Under the pieces are notes generated by a model. It did no database searches and was not told the origin of the DNA. It saw nothing but the letters and a program-made list of their open reading frames with translations. A stretch of DNA of 64,000 bases, taken from contig JAISHV010000102.1 of assembly GCA_031262495.1 (NCBI GenBank), forward strand, positions 1 to 64,000. The letters run 5' to 3'. Origin of the DNA: Ruminococcus sp. (GTDB taxonomy: Bacteria > Bacillota > Clostridia > Oscillospirales > Ruminococcaceae). Shown in pieces: positions 1 through 9,184 of this stretch. Every line of letters begins with the position of its first letter. Position 1 is the first letter of the stretch. The position numbers and the translations under genes were made by a program.

Positions 1-113
1 TTTCATAGACTTAATCAGCAGTAACTGAGAGAATGCTACGCGATAGGATTTTTAACAGTCGGACAAATATCCGTCTTACATCCACGCCTACGCGTCACAT
101 AAGGAGGATAATA

Positions 114-1661
114 ATGGAACTCAGATTGAACAGGGAAGAAATTACGGCACCCGAAGTGATTTTTTCCGAGACGCAGGAACAGGCGGTTGAGCTTGATTAT
201 GTTCTGCCCGACTACTATCCCGAGATTTTCAAAATCATTAAATGTATGGCAAAACCGCAAATTGTATCATACAGTATTTCGGGTAACAAATTGACATATG
301 AGATGGCAGTGGCAATAAAAGTTCTCTATTGCTCTGATAACACAAAATGCACACAGGTAATTGACCAGAAACTGACTTACACAAAATCGGCAGACCTCGG
401 GAAGACCCCCGAAAACCCCAGAATATCTATTGAACCGAAAACCGACTACATCAATTGCCGCGCCGTAAACGGCAGACGCATTGACGTAAGAGGAGCTGTC
501 AGTGCGAAAATCTGCGTTTGGGACCTCATTAAGAATGAGGCAGTTTCAGACGCTTTCGGCAGTAATATTCAGCTCAAGAAAACGCCTCTCACATACCCCG
601 CTCACAGGCTTTATACAGCTAAACGCGTGTCCGTAGCCGATAATTTCGCATTAGGTACGGCAAAACCGCCTATCACGTCAATTCTCCGTTCTGATGCTGT
701 CGCTGTAACAAACGATAAAAAAGTTATCGCGAATAAGCTTGTCGCTAAAGGCGAGGCATTCATCAATTTGCTTTATACCTGTATAAAAGACGGCATTGAC
801 AGTATTGACAGCGTTCAGTTTAATATGCCTTTTTCACAGATAATTGACCTTGAGGGTGTTGATGAACGCTATGAGGTTGCCGCGCCGGCTGAGATTGTTT
901 CTTGTGACGTTTCGCCCACCACAGACGAAACCGGCAACGCCACAGGCGCAGAAATCTCACTGGGAATGATTATCCCCGTAACCGCTTATAGGGTAGCTAC
1001 TGTTGATGTGGTTACGGATGAATATTCAACGGCTTTTGACACCGAAAGTACTAAAAACGACATAAAAATTGAAATGATTCCTCAGGATATAAACGCCGCC
1101 GCTTCGGTAAAAACCACAGCCGAATATAACGAGGGCGAACTTGAGTGTATATATGACGTTTGGGCAACATCCGCGAACACTGTTTCAAGGGTTAACCCCG
1201 AGACTTCAACTGTTGACATATCGGGTAATTTGATTTTCACGGCTATAGCTAAGAACACAGACGGCTTTACCGCTGTAATAGAAAAAGATGAACCCTACGA
1301 AATCAGTATTCCTGTCGAGAATATTTCAGAGTATTCAACAGCCGATTTAAAAGTTGTACCTATTTCGTGTTCGTTTAATCTTTCGTCGGGGAATTCGATT
1401 GATGCAAAAGCAGAACTCAAAATTATCGGAACTGTCCAAAACGCACAAAAAGTCAGTGTCGTAACGGATATTTCGGTTGATGAAGAGTCTCCGCGCCTGC
1501 GTGACAAAGATTATGCAGTTAAACTCTATTATCCCGATTCATATGAAGAACTCTGGGATATCGCAAAGAAATACGGTACGTCCGTAGAAGCCATAGCCGA
1601 AGAAAACGACCTTGAAGACGGCTGTGCAGCTTGTAAAATGCTTCTTATTCCGATTGTTTGA
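114..1661 (+). CDS. sipL: SipL-like spore protein (DUF3794 repeats plus C-terminal LysM)
   Basis: A spore morphogenesis protein of about 515 residues. Most of it is beta-rich DUF3794-type sequence. The last ~45 residues form a LysM-like module (YYPDSYEELWDIAKKYGTS..., ending LLIPIV). In Clostridioides, SipL has this architecture and tethers SpoIVA on the forespore surface. I chose the ATG at 114 over the ORF-track start at 33 because AAGGAGG lies 6 nt upstream and the family N-terminus 'MELRLNREEI' starts there. spoIVA follows 106 bp downstream on the same strand, which supports the assignment. No promoter is clear because the left edge of the window is too close. Family identity is from recognition of domains; the sipL symbol is an inference from architecture and neighbourhood. 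Confidence 0.82.
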   Translation: MELRLNREEITAPEVIFSETQEQAVELDYVLPDYYPEIFKIIKCMAKPQIVSYSISGNKLTYEMAVAIKVLYCSDNTKCTQVIDQKLTYTKSADLGKTPENPRISIEPKTDYINCRAVNGRRIDVRGAVSAKICVWDLIKNEAVSDAFGSNIQLKKTPLTYPAHRLYTAKRVSVADNFALGTAKPPITSILRSDAVAVTNDKKVIANKLVAKGEAFINLLYTCIKDGIDSIDSVQFNMPFSQIIDLEGVDERYEVAAPAEIVSCDVSPTTDETGNATGAEISLGMIIPVTAYRVATVDVVTDEYSTAFDTESTKNDIKIEMIPQDINAAASVKTTAEYNEGELECIYDVWATSANTVSRVNPETSTVDISGNLIFTAIAKNTDGFTAVIEKDEPYEISIPVENISEYSTADLKVVPISCSFNLSSGNSIDAKAELKIIGTVQNAQKVSVVTDISVDEESPRLRDKDYAVKLYYPDSYEELWDIAKKYGTSVEAIAEENDLEDGCAACKMLLIPIV

Positions 1662-1767
1662 TAATCTGACTAATTTTTTAGGATTTTTTAGGATTTTTAA
1701 ATACGGCAGAACAATTGATTTTTCAAAACTATATTTGCCGCAGAGGACGGCAGAACGGAGATATCCA

Positions 1768-3243
1768 ATGAATAATAATATCTACAGTGACATCGCCAAA
1801 CGCACGGACGGCGATATATATGTGGGGGTTGTAGGTCCGGTGCGATCCGGGAAATCAACTCTCATTCAGAAATTTATGGAACAGCTTGTTATCCCGAATA
1901 TTTCGTCGGAATACAGCAAAGAGCGTGCAGTTGATGAACTGCCCCAGTCTGCCGCCGGCAAAACTATTATGACCACAGAACCAAAGTTTATCCCCGAAAA
2001 GGCGGTTGAAGTTACTATAGGAGACAACGCCAAAGCGGGTGTAAGAATGATTGACTGCGTGGGGTATATTGTACCGTCTGCACTCGGTTATATTGAGAAT
2101 GAAGCTCCCCGTATGGTTAAGACACCGTGGTTTGAAGAGGAAGTCCCCTTCGCTATGGCGGCTGAAATCGGCACACAAAAGGTTATAAACGACCATTCGA
2201 CTATCGGGCTTGTTGTAACTACCGACGGTTCTATTACCGATATCCCTCAGGATGAATATGCAGAAGCCGCACAGCGTGTTGTAGATGAGCTCAAAGCGAT
2301 TAATAAGCCCTTTGTGGTTGTCTATAACTGTACAAACCCCGAAACCGAAAAGGCACAGGCAGAAGCCGCTGTTCTTTCCGAAAATTACGGCACGCCCGTT
2401 ATCCCCGTTAACTGTTTAGACCTGAATGAAGACTCCATCAATGCAATTATGGAGCAGGTTCTGTTCGCTTTCCCGATTAAAGAGATTAATATCTCAATGC
2501 CTAAATGGGTAACAGGGCTTGAAAAAGGGCATTGGCTGAAATCGGATTTATTTGAAAATATCCGCAGTGCCGCCGAAAGTCTCTCACACGTACGTGATGT
2601 AGGCATTTTAGCGGAAGCAGTAGCGGGCAGTGAGAATGTTCAAAATGCGAATGTTCAGACCATTGACCTCGGCAAAGGTTCGGCAACGGTTAATGTTGAC
2701 CTGAATAATGATTTATTTTATAAGGTTTTGGGCGAAGAAACAGGTATCGAGATAAAATCAGAATCCGACCTTATGCCGCTTTTAAAAGACCTCACCGAAA
2801 CAAAGAAAAAATACACAAAGATAAGCAATGCCTTAGCAGAGGTTGAAGCGACAGGCTACGGAATTGTAATGCCGACCCTTGAAGAATTAACCCTTGAAGA
2901 ACCCGAAATCGTAAAACAAGGCGGGAAATACGGCGTACGTCTGAGAGCTTCTGCTCCGTCGATTCATTTGATGAAAGCGGATATTCAAACAGAGGTACAG
3001 CCGATAGTAGGCTCGGAAAAACAATCGGAAGAGCTTGTTATGTATCTGCTGCGAGAATTTGAAGAAAATCCGCAGAAGATATGGCAGAGTAATATCTTCG
3101 GTAAATCCTTGCATGAACTTGTGAATGAGGGTTTACAGAACAAACTCCACAAAATGCCGAACCCTGCAAGAATGAAGCTGCAAGAGACGTTAGAAAGAAT
3201 AATAAACGAAGGTTGCAGCGGACTAATCTGTTTCATACTATAA
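1768..3243 (+). CDS. spoIVA: Stage IV sporulation protein A (SpoIVA), spore coat ATPase
   Basis: SpoIVA is the cytoskeletal ATPase that polymerises around the forespore and forms the coat basement layer. The protein is 491 residues, essentially the family length (492 in Bacillus). A P-loop 'GPVRSGKST' is at residues 23-31. The C-terminus 'CSGLICFIL' matches the conserved terminal segment needed for membrane localisation. The ORF track opens at 1612, inside sipL; the ATG at 1768 is preferred because CGGAGAT lies just upstream and 'MNNNIYSDIAKRTDGDIYVG' is the family N-terminus. It sits directly downstream of sipL, its expected binding partner. A 15-bp perfect inverted repeat follows the stop codon. 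Confidence 0.96.
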   Translation: MNNNIYSDIAKRTDGDIYVGVVGPVRSGKSTLIQKFMEQLVIPNISSEYSKERAVDELPQSAAGKTIMTTEPKFIPEKAVEVTIGDNAKAGVRMIDCVGYIVPSALGYIENEAPRMVKTPWFEEEVPFAMAAEIGTQKVINDHSTIGLVVTTDGSITDIPQDEYAEAAQRVVDELKAINKPFVVVYNCTNPETEKAQAEAAVLSENYGTPVIPVNCLDLNEDSINAIMEQVLFAFPIKEINISMPKWVTGLEKGHWLKSDLFENIRSAAESLSHVRDVGILAEAVAGSENVQNANVQTIDLGKGSATVNVDLNNDLFYKVLGEETGIEIKSESDLMPLLKDLTETKKKYTKISNALAEVEATGYGIVMPTLEELTLEEPEIVKQGGKYGVRLRASAPSIHLMKADIQTEVQPIVGSEKQSEELVMYLLREFEENPQKIWQSNIFGKSLHELVNEGLQNKLHKMPNPARMKLQETLERIINEGCSGLICFIL

Positions 3244-3256
3244 AAAAACAAAAAAC

Positions 3257-3292
3257 AGAATACAGAGCAGAAAAACCTCTGCTCTGTATTCT
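3257..3292. terminator. Inverted repeat after spoIVA, built from the CAGAATACAGAG repeat
   Basis: AGAATACAGAGCAGA and TCTGCTCTGTATTCT form a 15-bp perfect stem with a 6-nt loop. It lies between the convergent spoIVA and DUF6514 genes. There is no clean U-run, so it may be a weak terminator or simply a copy of dispersed repeat family B. Its arms carry the same CAGAATACAGAG word seen near 47.9 kb, and TCTAACATCTAACCTCTAACATCT repeats follow to about 3321. Confidence 0.55.
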
Positions 3293-3321
3293 AACATCTA
3301 ACATCTAACCTCTAACATCTA

Positions 3322-3600
3322 TTATGCGCTCATTGCGTCCGACACAATGAAATCTTCGCAGACGTTTTGGAGTGTAATAGGGAGAACGGCGTTATCCGCA
3401 CATAAGTCAAGGAGTTTGAGGGCTGCCGATTCTTCACAAGTTACATCAGAAACCAAACACTCTTCCGTCTTGTTAAAGAGGTCGTTAATAACCTTTATTC
3501 CGTACACCGTAACCCCCATATGTACGGATTTAATCAGTTGATAAGAGAGTTTTCCCTGAGCTGCCGTTGTTGTTTTCACAATTTCCATTTTGAACACCAT
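3322..3600 (-). CDS. Small conserved protein, DUF6514-like
   Basis: A 92-residue protein with no signal peptide and no membrane segment. It contains a central 'YGIKVINDLFNK' strand pattern and a conserved-looking 'SDVTCEESAALKLLDLC' helix. It resembles the short Clostridia-specific DUF6514 family, whose function is unknown. The ATG at 3600 is supported by GAGGAAAG about 5 nt upstream on the minus strand; an internal Met at residue 5 is the alternative. It is monocistronic, converges on spoIVA, and points away from a 480-bp AT-rich gap. Family assignment is tentative and I give no function. Confidence 0.7.
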   Translation of the reverse strand: MVFKMEIVKTTTAAQGKLSYQLIKSVHMGVTVYGIKVINDLFNKTEECLVSDVTCEESAALKLLDLCADNAVLPITLQNVCEDFIVSDAMSA

Positions 3601-4082
3601 TTTTCTTTCCTCATTCTATTTATTTCAAAAAATGCCCTCACGTTAACATCCAAAATTTACCTTTGAATTTGTCATTTTTTGATGATTTATTGTAACTTTA
3701 TTATATATCATTCGTAATTTTTTTGCAAGAAAAACATTTCGACAAAGATTTTTAAATGTAGAATGTTTTTTAATAAACAAGTCATAATTTTTAAAACGCA
3801 AATGAAATAATTTGTCGAATTTTGCGTTTTTTATTTAAAATCAACAAAACTTAATTTTATAATGCTGAAAAAAATCTCATTTTTTCTTGAAGTAAAAATT
3901 ATTTTCGTTAAAAATCACCAAAATTTAGTTTTATAAAATTATCTAAAATATTAAAAACAAATTTTTAAATTTGTCTGAATTCCATAAATTTTTAGGAAAA
4001 TTTAAAAATTCACTTGAAATTTAAGAAAAAAAGGTGTATAATTTAATGGATTAATTTTCACCTTTAAAGGGAAGGTCAATAA
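3601..4082. other. AT-rich intergenic region between DUF6514 gene and ddl
   Basis: This 482-bp stretch is very AT-rich and has no credible ORF. It has short AAATTTTTAAA-type inverted motifs and presumably holds the promoter of the leftward DUF6514 gene. At its right end it holds a good rightward promoter for ddl (separate entry). I see no RNA gene or riboswitch in it. Confidence 0.6.
4014..4042 (+). promoter_or_regulatory. Sigma-A-type promoter of ddl
   Basis: TTGAAA (4014-4019), a 17-bp spacer and TATAAT (4037-4042), about 40 bp upstream of the ddl ATG. An inverted AAAGGTG/CACCTTT pair brackets the -10 and start region (about 4030-4065) and could be an operator; that part is speculative. 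Confidence 0.75.
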
Positions 4083-5159
4083 ATGTCTAAAATAAATGTT
4101 GCTGTGATATTCGGCGGGGTATCAAATGAACATGATATATCGCTGAAATCAGCTGTTACTATAATTAATGCAATACCTAAAGATAAATATAATGTTATCC
4201 CTGTCGGAATAACCAAAAAAGGCAGATGGCTTTATTATCCGGGTGAGCCGGAGGGAATAACAGGCGGTATTTGGGAAACGCATCCCGACAGTACGCCGGC
4301 GGTAATCCTCCCGGACCCTATGTATAGGGGTATGCTAAAGTTTTCGGGCGGGGAATTTTCTATCGTGAAGATTGACGCGGTTTATCCTGCTGTCCACGGG
4401 AAAAACTGCGAAGACGGCGTTTTACAAGGTTTGCTTGAGATGTCGGGGATTCCGTTTGTCGGGTCGGGGGCACTGAGTTCTGCTGTTTGTATGGATAAAT
4501 CGCTTACGCACTCGGTTTTAGAGCGATTCGGTATTAAAATGGCACGCTGGAAATGTATACAGCGAAGTGATATAGCGCGTCTCGGTGAATTTGCACATGA
4601 ATGTGCCGAAAAATTCGGGTTCCCGGTTTTTATAAAACCTGCTTGCAGCGGTTCGTCGGTAGGCATTTCACGCGCCGAAACCGAAGAAGAGATTATCAGC
4701 GGCTTGAAGACGGCTTTTTCGCATGACTCTAAAGCCATAGCAGAAGAATACATAAAGGGGCGCGAAATTGAGTGTGCCGTTTTCGGTAATGATGATACCG
4801 ACACATTTGCATCAGACCCCGGTGAAATTATTGCGGCAAATACCTTTTATGATTTTGATGCCAAATATCAAAATGCCGAATCAAAAACAATCATACCCGA
4901 AGATATCCAAAAAGACGGTACAGCAAAATCAGTCCGCGAGACTGCGATAAAAGCATATAAAGCCTGCTCATGCAGAGGGCTTTCAAGGGTAGATTTTTTC
5001 TTAACAGAAAACGGGAATTTATATCTCAATGAAATTAATACCCTCCCCGGCTTCACAAGCATCAGTATGTACCCGAAACTGATGGCACATATGGGAATTT
5101 CTATTACAGAACTGACAGATAAATTGATTCAGTCGGCGATTGATTTTACTCATAATTAG
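4083..5159 (+). CDS. ddl: D-alanine--D-alanine ligase (ATP-grasp), Van-ligase-like in parts
   Basis: Joins two D-Ala residues for peptidoglycan precursors in the cytoplasm. The 358-residue protein has the N-terminal 'VIFGGVSNEHDIS' motif, the central 'HGKNCEDGVLQGLLEMSGIP' block (about 105-124), ATP-grasp 'FIKPACSGSSVGIS', and the metal-binding C-terminal 'NEINTLPGFTS'. The omega-loop region reads 'FYDFDAKYQ', keeping the Tyr of D-Ala-D-Ala ligases rather than the His of D-Ala-D-Lac enzymes. The 'SSAVCMDKSLTH' stretch resembles VanA/VanG-type ligases. No vanX, vanH, vanT or two-component genes are nearby, so a housekeeping ligase is most likely. AAGGGAAGG upstream supports the ATG at 4083. 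murI follows after a repeat. Confidence 0.92.
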   Translation: MSKINVAVIFGGVSNEHDISLKSAVTIINAIPKDKYNVIPVGITKKGRWLYYPGEPEGITGGIWETHPDSTPAVILPDPMYRGMLKFSGGEFSIVKIDAVYPAVHGKNCEDGVLQGLLEMSGIPFVGSGALSSAVCMDKSLTHSVLERFGIKMARWKCIQRSDIARLGEFAHECAEKFGFPVFIKPACSGSSVGISRAETEEEIISGLKTAFSHDSKAIAEEYIKGREIECAVFGNDDTDTFASDPGEIIAANTFYDFDAKYQNAESKTIIPEDIQKDGTAKSVRETAIKAYKACSCRGLSRVDFFLTENGNLYLNEINTLPGFTSISMYPKLMAHMGISITELTDKLIQSAIDFTHN

Positions 5160-5270
5160 GCGGGTGCCCCCGAAGGGCTGATTCGCGATGGAAGTATTTC
5201 AGAACGCAAAGCTGCTCACCGCGTTGAAGCGAATATCTGTCTTCTGTCTTCTGACATCTGTATTAAAGGA
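5160..5270. repeat. Dispersed repeat B, variant with GCTCACCGCGT core
   Basis: The ddl-murI gap holds TTCGCGATGGAAGT...GCTGCTCACCGCGTTGAAG followed by TCTGTCTTCTGTCTTCTGACATCTG. The same core words (TCGCGATGAAAGT, GCTCACCGCGTAGAAG, TTCTGTATTCTGAC) recur at 59605-59690. The polypyrimidine run is the complement of the CAGAAGACAGA-type unit found in several other gaps. Confidence 0.7.
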
Positions 5271-5278
5271 GTTAATTA

Positions 5279-6109
5279 TTGAATATTTCAGCAATCGGTG
5301 TATTTGACTCCGGTATCGGCGGGCTTACTTGTGTTAAAGAAATCAACCGCCTTATGCCAAACGAGGATGTAATATATTTCGGCGATACGGCGCGTATACC
5401 CTACGGCACACGAAGCCGCGAAACGGTTTTGCGTTATGCACGTCAAGATATGGCTTTTATAAAAAAATTCGACGTAAAGATTATTATTTCCGCCTGCGGT
5501 ACGGTTTCGAGTGTTTCGCTTAATGAAAAGAATTTCGCCGGTGAGGATTGCCTATATACGGGTGTCGTAATCCCTGCCGCCGGGGCTGCCGCCGCCGCTA
5601 CACGAAACAAACGTATCGGAGTTATAGGCACACAGGCTACGGTGAAATCAAACGCCTACGCGAAGGTACTTAAAACAATCAATCAGGATATCAAGGTTTT
5701 CGGGCAAAGTTGTCCTATGTTTGTACCGCTTGTCGAAAACGGCTATGTAGAGCGCGGCAATAAAGTTTCAACGATTATAGCCGAGCAGTATCTCAAACAG
5801 ATTAAAAATGAGGGTGTTGATGTATTAATTTTAGGCTGTACGCATTACCCGCTTTTGACTGATATTATAGCGGACTTTATGGGCAATGATGTTACGCTTA
5901 TTTCAAGCGGAAAAGAAGCCGCCAATACGGCACACGCAATACTCACCAAATCAAATTTGCTTACTTCAAATGAAAAACGCGGCACTAATCGCTATTTTGT
6001 TTCAGACGGTGTTGAGAGTTTTTCCGAAAATGCCGCTTTATTTTTAGGGGAAAACGCCGAGGATTGTACACCTGAACTGATTAATATTGATGAATTCTTA
6101 GCGGAGTAA
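5279..6109 (+). CDS. murI: Glutamate racemase
   Basis: Makes D-glutamate for peptidoglycan. The 276-residue protein has 'FDSGIGG' at residues 9-15, 'YFGDTARIPYGTRS', and two Cys motifs that supply the acid/base thiols: 'SACGTVSS' (C73) and 'GCTHYPLL' near residue 185. The first motif is usually ACNT; here Asn is replaced by Gly. The start is TTG at 5279, supported by AAAGGAG about 8 nt upstream and by the family N-terminus beginning there. It heads a tight run with the DUF1934 gene (6 bp gap) and argS. Confidence 0.95.
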   Translation: MNISAIGVFDSGIGGLTCVKEINRLMPNEDVIYFGDTARIPYGTRSRETVLRYARQDMAFIKKFDVKIIISACGTVSSVSLNEKNFAGEDCLYTGVVIPAAGAAAAATRNKRIGVIGTQATVKSNAYAKVLKTINQDIKVFGQSCPMFVPLVENGYVERGNKVSTIIAEQYLKQIKNEGVDVLILGCTHYPLLTDIIADFMGNDVTLISSGKEAANTAHAILTKSNLLTSNEKRGTNRYFVSDGVESFSENAALFLGENAEDCTPELINIDEFLAE

Positions 6110-6115
6110 TAAAAA

Positions 6116-6559
6116 ATGAAGGCTTATAAAAAATGTACAGTCACATTGAAATCAATTGATGCCGCGGCGGAAAACATCGAAGAGAAAATCATTGAAACAA
6201 CTGCTGACGGCAAATTTAATTTCTTTAATGACGGCTCGTTTCATATAAAATACATAGAAATTGATAAAACAGATTTGAGTTTTACGGAGAATAACATTCG
6301 CTGTAATGCGCGAAATGTTATTGAGATCAGCCGCAAAGGCGAAATAAGCAGTCACATGATTATCGACATTGAAAACCAAACGGCAGTCAATATTAAAACC
6401 ATCTACGGAGAATTCGGTTTCAATGTTACGGCAAAAGAAATTAAAAATAATATGACACCGCAGGGCGGCGAACTCATTGTGAGATATAATTTGGACATAG
6501 ATTCAAAAGTTATTTCGGAAAATGAAGTCCGCCTCAATGTAAAATTAATAGGAGATTAA
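6116..6559 (+). CDS. DUF1934 domain protein (YwiB-like)
   Basis: A 147-residue protein predicted to be a small beta-barrel of the lipocalin-like DUF1934/YwiB family. The alternating hydrophobic strands run from 'CTVTLKSIDA' to 'NEVRLNVKLIGD'. Bacillus ywiB also lies next to argS, and here argS starts immediately after the stop codon. Its role is unknown; no catalytic motif is visible. The start codon follows GGAG, which overlaps the end of murI. Confidence 0.85.
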   Translation: MKAYKKCTVTLKSIDAAAENIEEKIIETTADGKFNFFNDGSFHIKYIEIDKTDLSFTENNIRCNARNVIEISRKGEISSHMIIDIENQTAVNIKTIYGEFGFNVTAKEIKNNMTPQGGELIVRYNLDIDSKVISENEVRLNVKLIGD

Positions 6560-8299
6560 ATGATAGATAATATTAAGGCAGCAGAGGATTCGTTTAGGGA
6601 ACTGATTTTTAAGGCACGTGAAATAGTTGCAAATGGTGTAACACTCCCCGAATTCGGCGTTGAAATACCCGGGGACAAGTCTCACGGAGATTTCGCCACA
6701 AACGCCGCATTGTGTTCATCAAAAGCACTGAAAATGCCGCCGCGAAAAATCGCCGAAGAAATCCTTTCAAAGATTGATTTTTCTGGCACGTGTTTTTCAC
6801 ACGCCGAAATAGCCGGACCGGGATTTATTAATGTTTTCTTAGCCGACAGTTGGTTTGGCGATACAGTAAAATCCATTATAGAAGCCGATGAAAACTACGG
6901 CAGAACCAACCACGGCGCGGGGAAATCGCGCCTTGTTGAATTTGTCTCGGCAAACCCTACGGGACCTATGCATATCGGGAACGCCCGCGGCGGTGCTTTG
7001 GGCGATGTTATTGCAGAGTCGCTCGATTGGGCGGGATATAAAACAGAACGCGAATTCTACGTAAATGATGCCGGTCAGCAGGTAATAAAATTCGGTGCAT
7101 CACTGGGAGCGCGTTATCTTCAAGTTTGTTCTGAAGCGGGTAAGAAAATTGCCGCCCAATTTCCCGATACAGAAAATTTCGCGCAAAAAATTTACGATGA
7201 TATCGAAAACTTCCCGATGAGTGAGGGGTTATACCTCGGAACAGATATACTCATTCACGCGAAGAATTACTATGATACATTCGGTGAAATTTTAAAAGAT
7301 GAAACCGATGAAAAACGCAATGAAACCCTTGCGGATTACGCTTTGCCCATTAATATCAACGGACTTGAACGCGACTTAAAACGTTACGGTATCACTTATG
7401 ACAACTGGTTTAAAGAATCTACTCTCCACAATTCGGGTGCTGTTGATGAAATTATAAAAAAACTCAAGGAATCAGGCTATACCTATGAAGCTGACGGCGC
7501 AATATGGCTGCGCACAACCGAATTCGGCGATGAAAAAGACCGTGTTTTAGTCCGCGCAAACGGAGTACCGACTTATGTTGTCCCGGATATAGCTTATCAT
7601 TATGACAAACTCGTAAAACGCGGATTTGATAAGGCTGTAGACATTTTAGGTGCTGATCACCACGGTTATATTATGCGGATTAAGGCGGCGTTGTCGGCAC
7701 TCGGAGTTGACCCTGACAGACTTGATATTGTTATAATGCAGATGGTTATGCTTGTACGTAACGGCGAGGCAGTTAAACTGTCGAAGCGTTCGGGGAAAGC
7801 GATTACGCTTAATACTCTGCTTGATGAAATCCCCATTGATGCGGCGCGGTTTTTCTTTAACCTGCGTGAGCCGAATTCTCATTTTGAAATGGATTTGGAC
7901 TTAGCGGTTGAAGAGTCTTCAAAAAATCCTGTTTATTATGTTGAATATGCTCATGCCCGGATATGTTCGATTATCAGGAATTTAGCGCAAGACGGATTAT
8001 CCCCCGATGTCAATGCCGACTTATCGCTTTTGGTTACACCCGAAGAGAAAAATCTTATAAGCAATGAGGCACTGTTGCCTCAAACAATAATTCAAGCCGC
8101 CGAGGAATATAATCCCTCGCTTTTGACACGTTATGCCACCGAGACTGCTTCTGCTTTTCATAAATTCTACGATAAATGCCGCATTAAAGGCGAAGAACAA
8201 GCATTAGCAACAGCCCGCCTGACACTCTGTTTATCAGTAAAAATCACCCTCCGAAATACGTTAAAAATTTTAGGGATTAAGGCTCCCGAAAAGATGTAA
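6560..8299 (+). CDS. argS: Arginyl-tRNA synthetase
   Basis: Class I aminoacyl-tRNA synthetase that charges tRNA-Arg. Of 579 residues, the N-terminal ~115 form the tRNA-binding Add-1 domain. 'PTGPMHIGNARGG' (HIGN at 138-141) and 'AVKLSKRSG' near residue 405 are the two ATP-site signatures. The C-terminal ~125 residues form the DALR anticodon-binding domain ('FYDKCRIKGEEQALATARLT'). The ATG follows GGAGATTAA, so the gene is translationally linked to the DUF1934 gene with no intergenic base. Length is normal for the bacterial enzyme. Confidence 0.97.
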   Translation: MIDNIKAAEDSFRELIFKAREIVANGVTLPEFGVEIPGDKSHGDFATNAALCSSKALKMPPRKIAEEILSKIDFSGTCFSHAEIAGPGFINVFLADSWFGDTVKSIIEADENYGRTNHGAGKSRLVEFVSANPTGPMHIGNARGGALGDVIAESLDWAGYKTEREFYVNDAGQQVIKFGASLGARYLQVCSEAGKKIAAQFPDTENFAQKIYDDIENFPMSEGLYLGTDILIHAKNYYDTFGEILKDETDEKRNETLADYALPININGLERDLKRYGITYDNWFKESTLHNSGAVDEIIKKLKESGYTYEADGAIWLRTTEFGDEKDRVLVRANGVPTYVVPDIAYHYDKLVKRGFDKAVDILGADHHGYIMRIKAALSALGVDPDRLDIVIMQMVMLVRNGEAVKLSKRSGKAITLNTLLDEIPIDAARFFFNLREPNSHFEMDLDLAVEESSKNPVYYVEYAHARICSIIRNLAQDGLSPDVNADLSLLVTPEEKNLISNEALLPQTIIQAAEEYNPSLLTRYATETASAFHKFYDKCRIKGEEQALATARLTLCLSVKITLRNTLKILGIKAPEKM

Positions 8300-8304
8300 A
8301 AACT

Positions 8305-9114
8305 ATGAAAAAAAACTTTTTAACCAAAGACTTAAGCACCGATTCGCTCAAACTCATAGCCATCATAACGATGTTTATCGACCATGTACCTTTCTTGTTT
8401 CCGGGTGCTAATACATTCGAGGGCTATTATAAATACCCGTTTTTTATCTTCCATTTGATTGGGCGTATTTGCGCACCAATCATCTTTTTTATGATTGTAG
8501 AAGGATTCTATCGAACCCGCAGTGTTCATAAATATATGCTTCGCTTACTGATATTCACGGCGATTTCTTATGTGCCGTACATACTCTTTTTCGAGGGACC
8601 GATAGCCGAGAACTTCCTCGACTTGAATATAATGTGGACGCTGTTTTTATGCGTAGCACTTCTCCAATCACTTCATACGGGAAAAGGTCTTTTCAAGTGG
8701 ATTCGTATCATTGTTGTATCAATTTTGATTATGATGACAGGATATAATTTCTTGGCTTTGGCACTGATACTTATTTTTGATACATTCAGAAATGATAAAC
8801 CGAAGATTGCCTGTGCTTATTTTGTAGTAATCGCTGTGTATACTTATATGAATCTGCCCGGCAGCATTATTGCCCCGTCAAGTATGATTATATTCACATC
8901 AGCCATTCGCCAATATTTGAATTACCTGCTTGTTTTGATTGTCGGATATATTCTGCCGCCTTTGTTTATTCTGCGTTATAAAGACCCTTACATACCGCCC
9001 GAGAAACGCCGTAAACGAAATTTTTTGCAGAGATATTTCTTTTATATTTTCTATCCTCTGCATATTTGTATACTGATTTGCATAAAATCCTTAATGGAAC
9101 ATCATTTTTCTTGA
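8305..9114 (+). CDS. TraX-family integral membrane protein
   Basis: A 269-residue protein with about seven hydrophobic segments. It begins 'LSTDSLKLIAIITMFIDHV', the signature opening of TraX-family proteins (acyltransferase-3-like membrane proteins; E. coli TraX acetylates F-pilin). It starts 5 bp after argS and is probably co-transcribed with it. No conjugation genes are near, so its substrate here is unknown and it should not be read as a sign of a conjugative element. The nearby cell wall genes make an envelope acylation role plausible, but that is inference. Confidence 0.8.
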   Translation: MKKNFLTKDLSTDSLKLIAIITMFIDHVPFLFPGANTFEGYYKYPFFIFHLIGRICAPIIFFMIVEGFYRTRSVHKYMLRLLIFTAISYVPYILFFEGPIAENFLDLNIMWTLFLCVALLQSLHTGKGLFKWIRIIVVSILIMMTGYNFLALALILIFDTFRNDKPKIACAYFVVIAVYTYMNLPGSIIAPSSMIIFTSAIRQYLNYLLVLIVGYILPPLFILRYKDPYIPPEKRRKRNFLQRYFFYIFYPLHICILICIKSLMEHHFS

Positions 9115-9184
9115 ACTATTACACAAATTTGAGGCACTGTAAACAAGTATTTTTGTGAAAAACACAAAATTATTTAAATTTAAC

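Noticed and set aside
4083-5159. Vancomycin-resistance operon
   Set aside because: Only a ligase gene is present; no vanX/vanXY, vanH/vanT or vanRS, and murI/argS neighbours indicate a housekeeping locus.
8305-9114. TraX gene as evidence of a conjugative element
   Set aside because: No relaxase, coupling protein, T4SS gene, integrase or attachment site is near; TraX-family proteins are common in Clostridia chromosomes.
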